A stretch of DNA of 64,000 nucleotides. It comes from Prochlorococcus sp. AG-347-L20. Lineage in GTDB: Bacteria; Cyanobacteriota; Cyanobacteriia; PCC-6307; Cyanobiaceae. The DNA lies in NCBI GenBank assembly GCA_003281225.1, contig QCCP01000008.1, positions 1-64,000 on the forward strand. Direction: 5' to 3'. The notes below the pieces were generated by a model. That model did no database searches and was not told the origin of the DNA. It worked only from the letters and a program-made list of their open reading frames with translations. Positions 1 to 7,204 of this stretch are shown piece after piece; within the stretch, counting starts at the first letter, position 1; each line of letters opens with the position of its first letter. Both the position numbers and the translations under genes were made by a program.

Positions 1-18
1 AAAATATGACCACTCGTA

Positions 19-39
19 ATGTGGTCAAATAGTGGTCAA
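19..39 (+). repeat. Direct repeat, copy A (GTGGTCA type)
   Basis: A 21-base sequence, ATGTGGTCAAAT followed by AGTGGTCAA, recurs at 1940-1960 with one mismatch. Inside it GTGGTCA occurs twice, 11 bases apart, and a third inverted copy (GACCAC) lies at 8-13. Helically phased short repeats like these resemble arm-type binding sites of tyrosine integrases; that function is inference. The two copies bracket the SdhA-like gene. Confidence 0.6.
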
Positions 40-113
40 GAATTTATTTTTAATTAATTTAAATCTTTTATAAGGACGTAATTAATCGTTTAATTTAGTA
101 TTAAATATCCATA

Positions 114-1868
114 TTACTCAAGAAGTTTATTTCTGATATCCTCTTCTCTTTTTGCATTTTTAACAATTATTTTTTGTTCCTCATTTAATTCTTTTAGAGG
201 TACTTTAGAGATTTGTAAATTATTATCATCATCCATGCTTACTACACAATTAAATTGAAATAAGGGGTCAAGTAATGGAAAATCACTTCTTTGATGTGCG
301 CCCCTACTCTCATTTCTTTGTAAAGCTGAAACAACTGTGGCTTTTGCACTAAACAAAGAAGATTGTAAATCAAAAATCAATGCTAGATCTTCGCAATTAA
401 ATTGATCGATTCTTACATCAACATCACTAAGTTTTGTTTTGATACTTTCAATTTTTGATAACCCCTCTAGAAGTAATGTCTCATTTTTAATCACCCCACA
501 ATATTTCCACATTATTAATCGCAATTCATTTTGAAGAGGCCTCACTAATTCATTACCTTTTTTAATAAACTTATTAATATTTTCATGGGCAATGGCAATG
601 GCTTTATTTGATCTAATTTGCTGATCTATATTTTTTGAATATTTTGAAGCCGCAATACCAGCACGTCTCCCAAATATAATAATTTCTGCTAAAGAATTAC
701 CACCCAAACGATTAGCTCCATGAAGTCCTCCTGCAACTTCACCAGCCGCAAAAAGACCCTCTACAGAGGTAGATAAATCCATTGGATTAACTAAAATTCC
801 ACCCATAGAATAGTGAGCAGTTGGTGCAACTTCCATTGGTGATTTTGAAATATCAAGCATTTGGGCTTCAAGAAATTGTCTGTATATGCTTGGCAGTTTT
901 TCAATAATGAAATCTTTACTTTTATGGCTTATATCAAGAAAAACACCCCCATTTTTTGTTCCTCTGCCTTCAATTATTTCTGTATAGTTAGCAATTGCTA
1001 CTTTATCTCTTGTAGATAATTCCATCCTTTTCGGATCATATTCTTTCATAAATCTTTCGCCTTTATTATTTATTAACTTTCCACCCTCACCTCTTACCGC
1101 TTCTGTAACCAAAGTTCCCTCAATTTCTTCGGGTAAGACCATTCCCGATGGATGGAATTGTACCATTTCCATATCTATTAATTCACATCCTCCTTTTAGA
1201 CTTAAATAATAACCATCACCTGTATTTTCATTTTTTCTAGATGAACTTTTTTTCCATAATCTTGTATGCCCTCCTGTACATAAAATAACTGCATCTGCTA
1301 AGTGCACAGTCCTCTCTGAAGTAGACAAATTAAATGACATTGCTCCAAAGCAGGTATTTTCCCTAATCAATAATTCAGTTACATATTGATTGTCATAAAT
1401 AGGAATCTTTAAATCATCTGATTTTTTTAAGAGAGTTTTTAAAATTGACAATCCGGTAAAATCCCCTGAATAACAAGTTCTGCGATATTTGTGCGCACCA
1501 AAAAATCTTTGATCAAGTTCACCATTTTTTAATTTTGCAAAGTTAGCCCCCCATTTATCTATTTCTTTTACTAAAGTTGGTGATTCTTTAGCCATTATTT
1601 CAACCTTTAAAGGATCACCAATGCCATAACCCTCTAAATAAGTATCAATAAAATGCTGTTCCCATGAGTCTTCTTTATCTAAGTTGCCTAAAGCTGCATT
1701 TATGCCTCCTGCGGCTAAGACGGTATGAGCATCTGTCTTCGGTCTTTTTCCTAGAATACATACATCGAGACCAGATTTTTTAATTTCAATAGCAGATCTT
1801 AAACCAGCTCCACCGCATCCAATCACGAGAACATTTGATATCTGAGTGAGATGTTCTTTAACGATCAA
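114..1868 (-). CDS. sdhA: Succinate dehydrogenase/fumarate reductase flavoprotein subunit (SdhA-like)
   Basis: 584 residues, the usual length of the FAD-containing subunit that oxidises succinate to fumarate. Visible: an N-terminal dinucleotide-binding loop GCGGAG (about residue 18), the FAD-attachment region HTVLAAGGINAA (about 48), HPSGM, TEAVRGEGG, the substrate-binding HYSMGG, and the C-terminal FAD site GEVAGGLHGANRLGG. HYSMGG favours SDH/FRD over L-aspartate oxidase, but the families are close. No iron-sulphur or membrane-anchor subunit lies beside it in the window, so its electron acceptor is unclear. It stands alone between two copies of a direct repeat, which suggests it may belong to a mobile or island segment. 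Confidence 0.85.
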   Translation of the reverse strand: MIVKEHLTQISNVLVIGCGGAGLRSAIEIKKSGLDVCILGKRPKTDAHTVLAAGGINAALGNLDKEDSWEQHFIDTYLEGYGIGDPLKVEIMAKESPTLVKEIDKWGANFAKLKNGELDQRFFGAHKYRRTCYSGDFTGLSILKTLLKKSDDLKIPIYDNQYVTELLIRENTCFGAMSFNLSTSERTVHLADAVILCTGGHTRLWKKSSSRKNENTGDGYYLSLKGGCELIDMEMVQFHPSGMVLPEEIEGTLVTEAVRGEGGKLINNKGERFMKEYDPKRMELSTRDKVAIANYTEIIEGRGTKNGGVFLDISHKSKDFIIEKLPSIYRQFLEAQMLDISKSPMEVAPTAHYSMGGILVNPMDLSTSVEGLFAAGEVAGGLHGANRLGGNSLAEIIIFGRRAGIAASKYSKNIDQQIRSNKAIAIAHENINKFIKKGNELVRPLQNELRLIMWKYCGVIKNETLLLEGLSKIESIKTKLSDVDVRIDQFNCEDLALIFDLQSSLFSAKATVVSALQRNESRGAHQRSDFPLLDPLFQFNCVVSMDDDNNLQISKVPLKELNEEQKIIVKNAKREEDIRNKLLE

Positions 1869-1939
1869 TTTTAAGTTAATTTATTAATTTAATCTTAACG
1901 CTTTGCTTTCGAAAGTTATAAATAATTTTAATATTTTAA

Positions 1940-1960
1940 ATGTGGTCAAATAGTGGGCAA
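1940..1960 (+). repeat. Direct repeat, copy B (GTGGTCA type)
   Basis: Matches copy A at 19-39 except for one base (GTGGTCA to GTGGGCA in the second half). It lies about 90 bases before the tRNA 3' fragment at 2050-2096. In this copy a short frame (1940-2011) runs in-phase through the repeat, but it is too short to call a gene. Confidence 0.55.
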
Positions 1961-2049
1961 ATGTTGCTTAATTTGTCTAAACAAACTGCGGATTACTTAG
2001 CAAAAAATTAATTATAGCTTTTAAACCTAGTGATGCACTAAAGCTGTTA

Positions 2050-2096
2050 AGTGCTTTAGGAGCACTAGTTCGCAGGTTCGAATCCTGTCGCCCCGA
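2050..2096 (+). pseudogene. 3' half of a decayed tRNA, probably tRNA-Pro
   Basis: Reading rightward there is an anticodon arm (AGTGC, loop TTTAGGA, GCACT), a five-base variable loop, a perfect T-arm (GCAGG TTCGAAT CCTGT), the 3' acceptor strand CGCCCCG and discriminator A. No matching 5' acceptor (CGGGGCG) or clear D-arm is found upstream, so this is not a complete tRNA. A C1-G72 acceptor with discriminator A fits tRNA-Pro; the anticodon position now reads TAG, where TGG would be expected for Pro. Duplicated tRNA 3' ends are the usual scar of integration at tRNA genes. Confidence 0.65.
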
Positions 2097-2225
2097 CTCT
2101 TAAAAACTAACTCATACTGGCTAGCTAGTTACTCAGAATCGCTTTTTTATTGTGAGAATTCGCATCATTCTTTTGATGTCAATTTGAGATTTTCTTAAAA
2201 TTTCAGTTCTCCAAAAATTTATTTT

Positions 2226-2249
2226 TTGAAAGTCGATCTACAATAAGGG
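2226..2249 (+). promoter_or_regulatory. Shared promoter-like element, instance 1
   Basis: TTGAAA, then GTCGATC, then TACAAT, with exactly seven bases between the hexamers, 20 bases before the next start codon. Four more instances with the same spacing lie before genes at 4721, 6777, 7843 and 9029. TACAAT fits a -10 box; the close upstream TTGAMA is too near to be a standard -35 box, so a regulator site or unusual promoter is likely. Confidence 0.55.
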
Positions 2250-2268
2250 ACAATTATTTCCTTTTTTA

Positions 2269-2652
2269 ATGTTAAGTACTCAAGCCATAGAAAATTTAAT
2301 TAATGGTTATGCAACCAGTGAAGATTCTTCTTTTCTAATACCGAATGCAACTGAAGATTTTATGGCTATAAGGCCAAGTGGAAATCCAATCTCTGCGCAG
2401 GGATTAGTTGGAATGTTTGATAGTAAAGACTTAGTTGCAGAATCCTCAGAACTAATCAAAACCCACAAAATTGAAATTTACGGTGAAATAGCATACGCGG
2501 TTTTCACTTTGAATGAAATCTTCAGTTATAAAGGAAATCAAAATAAAGATCTTTCAACTTACACTTGCATTTTTAAAAATGAAAATGGTACATGGAAATA
2601 TGCCTGGATGCAAAGATCACAAGGAACTACTGATATGAAATCTTGGGAATAA
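2269..2652 (+). CDS. NTF2-like / SnoaL-fold protein
   Basis: 127 residues. The pattern is that of a cone-shaped NTF2-like domain: an N-terminal helix (AIENLINGYATSED), then alternating strands ending in TYTCIFKNENGTWKYAWMQ, which resembles the last two strands of SnoaL/DUF4440 proteins. No catalytic residues can be assigned. The gene is preceded by shared promoter-like element 1 with a short leader. It is the first gene after the tRNA fragment. Family assignment is moderate; substrate and role unknown. Confidence 0.6.
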   Translation: MLSTQAIENLINGYATSEDSSFLIPNATEDFMAIRPSGNPISAQGLVGMFDSKDLVAESSELIKTHKIEIYGEIAYAVFTLNEIFSYKGNQNKDLSTYTCIFKNENGTWKYAWMQRSQGTTDMKSWE

Positions 2653-2738
2653 ATAAAACGCTTACTACTTGCACCGCAGGTCAATTAAGGCTTGGTTATC
2701 CTGAATCAATAATCCCTGAAGAAATACCTTTTTGATTA

Positions 2739-3056
2739 ATGTTGCGAATTCTTCCGTTACCGATTTTTATTTGCATTTATCTATTCTCTTGGTGGAGTTG
2801 TAAAAAAAATATTATCGCTAGTGATAAGCAACTAAAACCTTGCATTGATTGGGCATATATAAAAAATTTACCTCTCCCACCAAAACCTTCTTTTGTAGAG
2901 TTTTATATTGTTTATGTCTCTTCTTTTTTTAAATTTCCCTTTGGGATAATTATTCAACAACTACCTTTTGCGAAGAAAGTAAGATATTACGAAAGAGAAA
3001 TGAAATTAATATTTGATAAATGGAATCTAGAAAAAATTAAAAAAATAATTAACTAA
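2739..3056 (+). CDS. Hypothetical membrane protein
   Basis: 105 residues with a hydrophobic N-terminus (LRILPLPIFICIYLFSWW) that would act as a signal anchor, a Pro-rich middle (LPLPPKPSF), a second hydrophobic stretch (FYIVYVSSFFKFPFGIII) and a basic C-terminal helix. Not recognised. Just upstream (about 2652-2735) an open frame without a start codon ends in EIPF and may be the tail of a lost gene. Confidence 0.45.
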   Translation: MLRILPLPIFICIYLFSWWSCKKNIIASDKQLKPCIDWAYIKNLPLPPKPSFVEFYIVYVSSFFKFPFGIIIQQLPFAKKVRYYEREMKLIFDKWNLEKIKKIIN

Positions 3057-3057
3057 T

Positions 3058-3171
3058 TTATTGATATGTCTGGAGTAAAGATATATAAATTCCTATTAAT
3101 ACAAATATTGCTACACCTATTCCCATAACTGTAGTGGGTTGATTATTCCAAAAATTACTCAGAAATTACAT
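3058..3171 (-). pseudogene. Small membrane protein broken by a stop at codon 2
   Basis: From the ATG at 3171 the second codon is TAA, after which the frame stays open for 35 codons: a polar start (LSNFWNNQPTTVM), one clear membrane helix (GIGVAIFVLIGIYISLL) and a short tail. The downstream peptide looks like an intact single-span small protein. Either it is a recent nonsense mutant or it starts at the CTG at 3162 or at the internal ATG. Compare 3991-4176, which has the same pattern. Confidence 0.4.
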
Positions 3172-3183
3172 TGATTGGGAAGT

Positions 3184-3348
3184 TTAAATTTTTTTAGCTC
3201 TATTAGCTCTATTCATAACTTTTCTCAAAATATTATTTTTAATTGATAAATCAGAAATACAATAAAGAGTTAAAAACAAAACTACTTTTGCAAAAAATGA
3301 GATTTGCATAATAAAAATAACTCTACACCTAATAAAAGCAAATTTCAT
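3184..3348 (-). CDS. Hypothetical small membrane protein
   Basis: 54 codons from ATG; a second ATG 13 codons later gives a 41-residue alternative. One hydrophobic segment (ISFFAKVVLFLTLYCISDL) is followed by a basic tail (LRKVMNRANRAKKI), consistent with a single-span protein with cytoplasmic positive charges. Not recognised. It fills a stretch that otherwise holds no gene. Confidence 0.45.
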   Translation of the reverse strand: MKFAFIRCRVIFIMQISFFAKVVLFLTLYCISDLSIKNNILRKVMNRANRAKKI

Positions 3349-3500
3349 TAAAACTGCCAATTTTTTGAAGACCTTATAGGAGGTATTTTTAAAAGTTGAA
3401 TACGAAAGACTGAAGAAAAAACAAATGCAACAAGATCAACAGTCTTAGCGTTCGTAGAAGCTCCTGTTAGATATAAGATAGAGTTAATATAAAGAGACTT

Positions 3501-3650
3501 ATGAAGGAATTAGAAGAAAATACTATCGAACAAATAAGAACTCTTCTTAATTATTTAGAGCAAACAGATCTATTAAAAAACAAGGAAATTCTTAGATGCT
3601 TAGACGTAATAGCAAGAGAGTATGGCGGAGAAGTAGTTGACAAAAATTAA
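3501..3650 (+). CDS. Hypothetical small acidic protein
   Basis: 49 residues, helical and charged (MKELEENTIEQIRTLLNYLE at the start), no membrane segment. Its TAA stop is immediately followed by the ATG of the next gene, so the two form a tight co-transcribed pair. Function unknown; probably a conserved picocyanobacterial small protein. Confidence 0.6.
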   Translation: MKELEENTIEQIRTLLNYLEQTDLLKNKEILRCLDVIAREYGGEVVDKN

Positions 3651-3836
3651 ATGGCAAATCCAGATCAAAAAACAATATTGCTAAAACAAGCTTATGACGA
3701 ACTAAAGGCAATTTGCACCAAGTTCCAAGACCAATCTGGAGCTACAGATATGGAAGTAAAAACTTTGCTTCGAGAACTTGCGAGGGTTTATGAAAAAGAT
3801 ATGGATGACAACTATGACATAGATTGGGAAGTTTAA
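3651..3836 (+). CDS. Conserved hypothetical small protein
   Basis: 61 residues, soluble and helical, with an acidic C-terminus (KDMDDNYDIDWEV). It begins directly at the stop codon of the upstream 49-residue gene, indicating translational coupling. No motif recognised. Confidence 0.6.
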   Translation: MANPDQKTILLKQAYDELKAICTKFQDQSGATDMEVKTLLRELARVYEKDMDDNYDIDWEV

Positions 3837-3951
3837 ATAAGTTTATTTGATATTCTTTTGCTATAAATTAATTGAGGCCAAACCTCATCAGCACACTCTA
3901 CGTTTGCTACAAGACATAAATTGATTCTATATAGTTGCGAGTCGATTTAAT

Positions 3952-3985
3952 AACCCTTTCAGTAGTTGGAATTTCTGGAAGGGTT
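3952..3985. terminator. Stem-loop, probable terminator between convergent genes
   Basis: AACCCTT at 3952-3958 pairs with AAGGGTT at 3979-3985, followed rightward by a T-rich run. It lies between the rightward gene ending at 3836 and the leftward small gene ending at 3991, so it may serve both. Confidence 0.45.
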
Positions 3986-3990
3986 TCTTG

Positions 3991-4176
3991 TTACTGATAT
4001 TTATTTAGTAAATGGTTATAAATTACCAACAATACTATTACCCCAGCCATTCCATAAATTGCATGGAATGGATCGTGATGATTCTGCCAAAGTTCCTTTA
4101 AAAATCCCTTCAATACTTCATATCCAATGCCCCATGAGAATAACACCCATAAGATTTTTCTCTAATTAATTTGCAT
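3991..4176 (-). pseudogene. Small membrane protein with an early in-frame stop (or GTG start)
   Basis: ATG at 4176 is followed by three sense codons and TAG (4162-4164); the frame then stays open to 3991. The downstream peptide has two hydrophobic segments (ILWVLFSWGIGYEVL and MAGVIVLLVIYNHLL) separated by a His-rich linker (QNHHDPFHAIYG). A GTG at 4146 would give an intact 51-residue protein. Either the gene is a recent nonsense mutant or it uses GTG. The opposite-strand 67-codon frame here is judged spurious. Confidence 0.5.
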
Positions 4177-4220
4177 AATTTCTTACAACTGGTAATTTTA
4201 GTGGGCTTCAATAAATTCAA

Positions 4221-4445
4221 ATGCAAGATCAAAAAATTGAAAAGATAGCAGCTTTAGCAGTAAACATAACTAAGGTGCTGGTAATAATTTATCTAGGCTT
4301 CGTAGAAGTATTTAAAATTGCCAAATTACTTCGAGAGCAGTTAGATGCTGAATTTGATATTTCTCGAAAATGGGCTTCACAAAATTATTCAATTCTAAAA
4401 AAACGACTAGCGGAAAGAAAAGTAGCGGGAGTTCTAGAAAATTAG
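4221..4445 (+). CDS. Hypothetical membrane-anchored protein
   Basis: 74 residues. One hydrophobic helix (AVNITKVLVIIYLGFVEVF, about residues 13-31) follows a short charged N-terminus; the rest is amphipathic and basic (WASQNYSILKKRLAERKV). Not recognised. It converges with the leftward gene that ends at 4458. Confidence 0.5.
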   Translation: MQDQKIEKIAALAVNITKVLVIIYLGFVEVFKIAKLLREQLDAEFDISRKWASQNYSILKKRLAERKVAGVLEN

Positions 4446-4457
4446 TAAGCGTTTTAT

Positions 4458-4721
4458 TTACGCAACAAGTTTGATCGAATATACGGTATCCTTACAATTA
4501 TTTTTTTTATCCCATTCCTTTGCGAAAGGAGATTCCATCTCTGCACCTAGTTTTTCTAAGTCGGTACAGTTCATTAATAAATGAGATTTGTGTTCATTCA
4601 CTTTTACAAACTCATAATCAGTTACAAACTCCTTACACATTTCTTCAAGAAATAATGTTGTTACATCATTTTTAAATTCATCAAATGTACAGCTAAAAGT
4701 TGAAATTATGAGAGTGTTCAT
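4458..4721 (-). CDS. DUF3764-like small protein
   Basis: 87 residues. The start (MNTLIISTFSCTFDEFKNDV) and alternating strand-helix pattern resemble the ferredoxin-like DUF3764 proteins also seen here at 14738 and 19016. Key conserved residues cannot be confirmed. It is preceded by shared promoter-like element 2 (4747-4765) with a leader of about 25 bases. Function unknown. Confidence 0.5.
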   Translation of the reverse strand: MNTLIISTFSCTFDEFKNDVTTLFLEEMCKEFVTDYEFVKVNEHKSHLLMNCTDLEKLGAEMESPFAKEWDKKNNCKDTVYSIKLVA

Positions 4722-4746
4722 AAAAAAAAGGAGCTAATTGCCCCTT

Positions 4747-4765
4747 ATTGTAGATCGACTGTCAA
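4747..4765 (-). promoter_or_regulatory. Shared promoter-like element, instance 2
   Basis: Read leftward: TTGACA, GTCGATC, TACAAT. Identity with instance 1 extends past the hexamers through AAGGG and CAATTA, making this the closest pair of the five instances. Confidence 0.55.
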
Positions 4766-4772
4766 TCTCTAT

Positions 4773-5045
4773 CTATGAGTAGACTTTGGCAACTATTGGA
4801 CCAGCTTCTTCATCAGTAAATACAGGTGTAGTTTCCCAATTGAGAAATTCACCCCATTCAGCGGCATGTTGATATATTGCCTTTGGATCATTAGTCTTTA
4901 AAACTATCCAACCCTCTAAAGAACCTGGTGCGTGATATCTTCCAATCATCTCAACTCCAGGATAATCTCCTCCACCACCAAGAAATTTTTCTGCACCTTT
5001 TTGATGATATCCGGCCTTAAATGACCAATGCTGAACATAAAGCAT
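4773..5045 (-). CDS. DUF3303 family protein
   Basis: 90 residues with the family pattern: a start like MLYVQHWSFKAGYHQKGAE, a central Gly-rich loop (LGGGGDYPGVEMIGRYHAPG), then GWIVLKTNDPKAIYQHAAEWGEFLNWETTPVF-like sequence, i.e. a single ferredoxin-like alpha/beta domain. Related copies lie at 5248 (divergent) and 9090. Biochemical role unknown; the family is common in marine picocyanobacteria. Confidence 0.7.
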   Translation of the reverse strand: MLYVQHWSFKAGYHQKGAEKFLGGGGDYPGVEMIGRYHAPGSLEGWIVLKTNDPKAIYQHAAEWGEFLNWETTPVFTDEEAGPIVAKVYS

Positions 5046-5247
5046 TTTATTTTTTAATTTTTATTGGCTTTCTATTACTAGCAAAAAAAATAATTTCTGA
5101 AAATAAATAGTTTTAATTGCCCATTTTGAAAGATACATTATTGAAACCATTAATTTAGAGTACAGGTCATATTTACGATTCAACTGTTATTTCAAGCTAC
5201 TTTTAAGTTAAATTCAAACTAAAATAAGAGAAAGTTAGCACCTTTTT

Positions 5248-5529
5248 ATGCTGTTTCTAATTTCTTATAAATTCACTGATGCAAACGCCCAAGACAAGGG
5301 ATCCAAAATGTTAAAAGAATGGTACGACAAAGGAGGGCCACAAAATAGACCAGAGGCTTATGACGTTAAATCTTGGATTTTCTTACCTCAACATGGCAAT
5401 GGTTACTCTGTTGTAGATGCTGATTCTTTAGAAACTATTTGGAAACAGTGGAGTCCTTGGAGAGAGTTATTGGAATTCACTATTGAACCTTGTGCGGATT
5501 TAGATCAAACAGTAGCTCTATATTGTTAA
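5248..5529 (+). CDS. DUF3303-like family protein
   Basis: 93 residues: MLFLISYKFTDANAQDKGSK, a loop rich in Gly and Pro, a strand SWIFLPQHGNGYSVVDADS, then WKQWSPWRELLEFTIEPC. It shares the overall order of DUF3303 members at 4773 and 9090 but is divergent. Transcribed away from the copy at 4773, with about 200 bases of shared promoter region between them. Confidence 0.6.
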   Translation: MLFLISYKFTDANAQDKGSKMLKEWYDKGGPQNRPEAYDVKSWIFLPQHGNGYSVVDADSLETIWKQWSPWRELLEFTIEPCADLDQTVALYC

Positions 5530-5657
5530 TGAAACACTTTTTACTTGTATAAAATATAAGACTTAGCAATTATGTAGCGATTCAAAAAATAATGCTTATT
5601 TAACCTATTTAGCCTTTTTATTTTTTAATATATAAGAAATCAAACTCTTAAATAATA

Positions 5658-5912
5658 ATGAATAAATTTAAAGACAACTTTTCAAGTGAAAGCTTTTATC
5701 CAGATAGTAATTATTATCTTGACCAAGATAATGCTACTAAAGAGGACCAACTTACAGAAGAACAAAAATCCAACATAAGTGGGAGTTTTGAATGGCCAAA
5801 CACCTATTGGTTCATTGCTGAAAGAACAAATGGAAGGCTTGCAATGATAGGTTTCATGGCTGTCATTATTAACTATGCCTTGTTTGGATGGATAGCTTAC
5901 CCCATCCTTTAA
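5658..5912 (+). CDS. hli: High-light-inducible protein (Hli), long form
   Basis: 84 residues. The C-terminal half carries the chlorophyll-binding helix signature ERTNGRLAMIGFMAV and the ending FGWIAYPIL; the first 45 or so residues are a hydrophilic extension lacking in the shortest Hli proteins. Hli proteins are single-span thylakoid proteins that bind chlorophyll and carotenoid and protect photosystems under high light. Starts at an ATG after an A/T-rich leader. An open frame continues after the stop (see 5913-6026). Confidence 0.85.
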   Translation: MNKFKDNFSSESFYPDSNYYLDQDNATKEDQLTEEQKSNISGSFEWPNTYWFIAERTNGRLAMIGFMAVIINYALFGWIAYPIL

Positions 5913-6026
5913 ATTAGTAAGTCTAATTTTGACAAAAATGATTTAGATAAACCTGGAACACATTGCCTTCAATATGTTGTTTTTCATGCAACTCTATTAG
6001 CTATTTCTTTTGGGCAATTAACTTAA
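5913..6026 (+). other. In-frame open stretch after the hli stop codon, no standard start
   Basis: Directly after the hli TAA the same frame stays open for 37 codons to a TAA at 6024. It encodes a hydrophilic segment (SKSNFDKNDLDKPGTHC) and a short hydrophobic tail (YVVFHATLLAISFGQLT). No ATG, GTG or TTG precedes the plausible protein. It may be a decayed small gene, an ATT-started gene, or a readthrough extension; the sequence alone cannot decide. Confidence 0.3.
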
Positions 6027-6054
6027 ACTTCCAATTACTTTTATTGCCTTTTGA

Positions 6055-6777
6055 TTATTCATATGTTTTTGAGGAGTTTTCGAGTAATCTATTTAATTCT
6101 AAGAGTTCTTTTTTAGTCAGTTCTCTATACTTTCCTGTTGGCACGTCTAAGTTAATATTCATAATTCTTACACGCTTTAATGATCGAACTCTATATCCTA
6201 AGGCCTCACACATTCTTCTAATCTGACGGTTAAGTCCTTGCGTGAGTATTATTTTAAAATTTCTTGCACCCAATTGTTTTACGAAACAATTTTTAGTTAT
6301 TGTGTCTAATATTTGAACTCCATTACTCATACTTTGAATAAAGTCGCTATTAATAGGACGATTAACTTTTACAATATATTCTTTTTCATGATTATTTCTT
6401 GCCCTGAGTATTTTATTTACGATATCTCCATCATTAGTTAAGAAAATCAATCCCTCACTGAGCTTATCTAATCTTCCGATGGGGAAAATTCTTTTAGGAT
6501 ATTTAATGAAATCTATTACATTATTGGGTTCTACTTTTCTATCTGTTGTGCAAACAATTCCTACAGGTTTATTAAAGGCTAAGTATATGTTTTTTTGTCT
6601 CTTTGATTTTTCTATTCTTTGACCTTTAACTTCAACTTGGTCACTATCTTCTACTTTAGTTCCAATTTCTGGAATTTTGCCATTAATAGTTACCTTTCCT
6701 TCTAGGATTAATCTATCTGCTTCTCTTCTAGAACAATAACCTACTTCACTTAAATATTTATTTATTCGGGTAGCCAT
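6055..6777 (-). CDS. rluF: 23S rRNA pseudouridine synthase, RluF/RluB type
   Basis: 240 residues. An N-terminal S4 RNA-binding domain (MATRINKYLSEVGYCSRREA) is followed by the RsuA/RluB/RluF catalytic domain with the active-site motif GRLDKLSEG (catalytic Asp) and the C-terminal QGLNRQIRRMCEALGYRV motif. The sequence around NDGDIVNKILRARNNHEKEY and RVRIMNINLD is closest to RluF, which modifies U2604 of 23S rRNA in E. coli; target inferred. An unusual housekeeping-type enzyme inside an accessory region, possibly acquired. Preceded by shared promoter-like element 3. Confidence 0.85.
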   Translation of the reverse strand: MATRINKYLSEVGYCSRREADRLILEGKVTINGKIPEIGTKVEDSDQVEVKGQRIEKSKRQKNIYLAFNKPVGIVCTTDRKVEPNNVIDFIKYPKRIFPIGRLDKLSEGLIFLTNDGDIVNKILRARNNHEKEYIVKVNRPINSDFIQSMSNGVQILDTITKNCFVKQLGARNFKIILTQGLNRQIRRMCEALGYRVRSLKRVRIMNINLDVPTGKYRELTKKELLELNRLLENSSKTYE

Positions 6778-6830
6778 TTTGGATCTTTCATTTTTATCTG
6801 CACTAAAAATTAATTTACTAATCTCCTAAT

Positions 6831-6849
6831 ATTTTAGATCGGGTGTCAA
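6831..6849 (-). promoter_or_regulatory. Shared promoter-like element, instance 3
   Basis: Read leftward: TTGACA, CCCGATC, TAAAAT. Same seven-base spacing as the other instances; upstream of the rluF-like gene with a leader of about 50 bases. Confidence 0.45.
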
Positions 6850-6926
6850 TTTTAGTTAATATTCTCATTATTGAATTTCAGATTATTTTCATTAGTAATT
6901 TATAACGCACAGATATAACTCCCTTT

Positions 6927-7172
6927 TTAATTCCAATTTTTTTCAATTTTCCTCCATCCCTTAGAAAGTAATCTTTCATAGATTTCTCTAGCTAAATCTA
7001 TTTCAACAGAAACTGTATTTGTCATTACTGGTGGTTTGTTTCCTAACACCCCCACTATTTTTCCAGTATCTATAAACATATATTCAAAAACTCCATCAAT
7101 ACTCTTATCGTTTTTCATAAATCTTTTAACTTCTGACCTATTTGAATTAATCAACCAATAAGATTTAGCCAT
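6927..7172 (-). CDS. DUF1651 family protein
   Basis: 81 residues. Starts WLINSNRSEVKRF and ends with AREIYERLLSKGWRKI, the typical helix ending in L..GW of this picocyanobacterial family. Related genes in this window are at 9694 and 23971. It precedes the pseudouridine synthase on the same strand but with 150 bases between, so separate transcription is likely. Function unknown. Confidence 0.65.
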   Translation of the reverse strand: MAKSYWLINSNRSEVKRFMKNDKSIDGVFEYMFIDTGKIVGVLGNKPPVMTNTVSVEIDLAREIYERLLSKGWRKIEKNWN

Positions 7173-7204
7173 TAATCTAACCTTGAAATTAGTGAGCGTT
7201 CCAT

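Noticed and set aside
1940-2011. 23-codon frame running through repeat copy B and ending AKN
   Set aside because: Could be the tail of an integrase-like gene, but it is too short and lacks any diagnostic residue.
3349-3500. Frame ending DQQS near 3446 after an AGGAGG sequence
   Set aside because: A good ribosome-binding-like sequence, but no start codon follows at the right distance and the peptide would be under 20 residues.
3966-4169. Rightward 67-codon frame starting MEFLEG
   Set aside because: It overlaps the leftward two-span small protein (3991-4176), whose composition is far more protein-like; the frame also starts inside a terminator hairpin.
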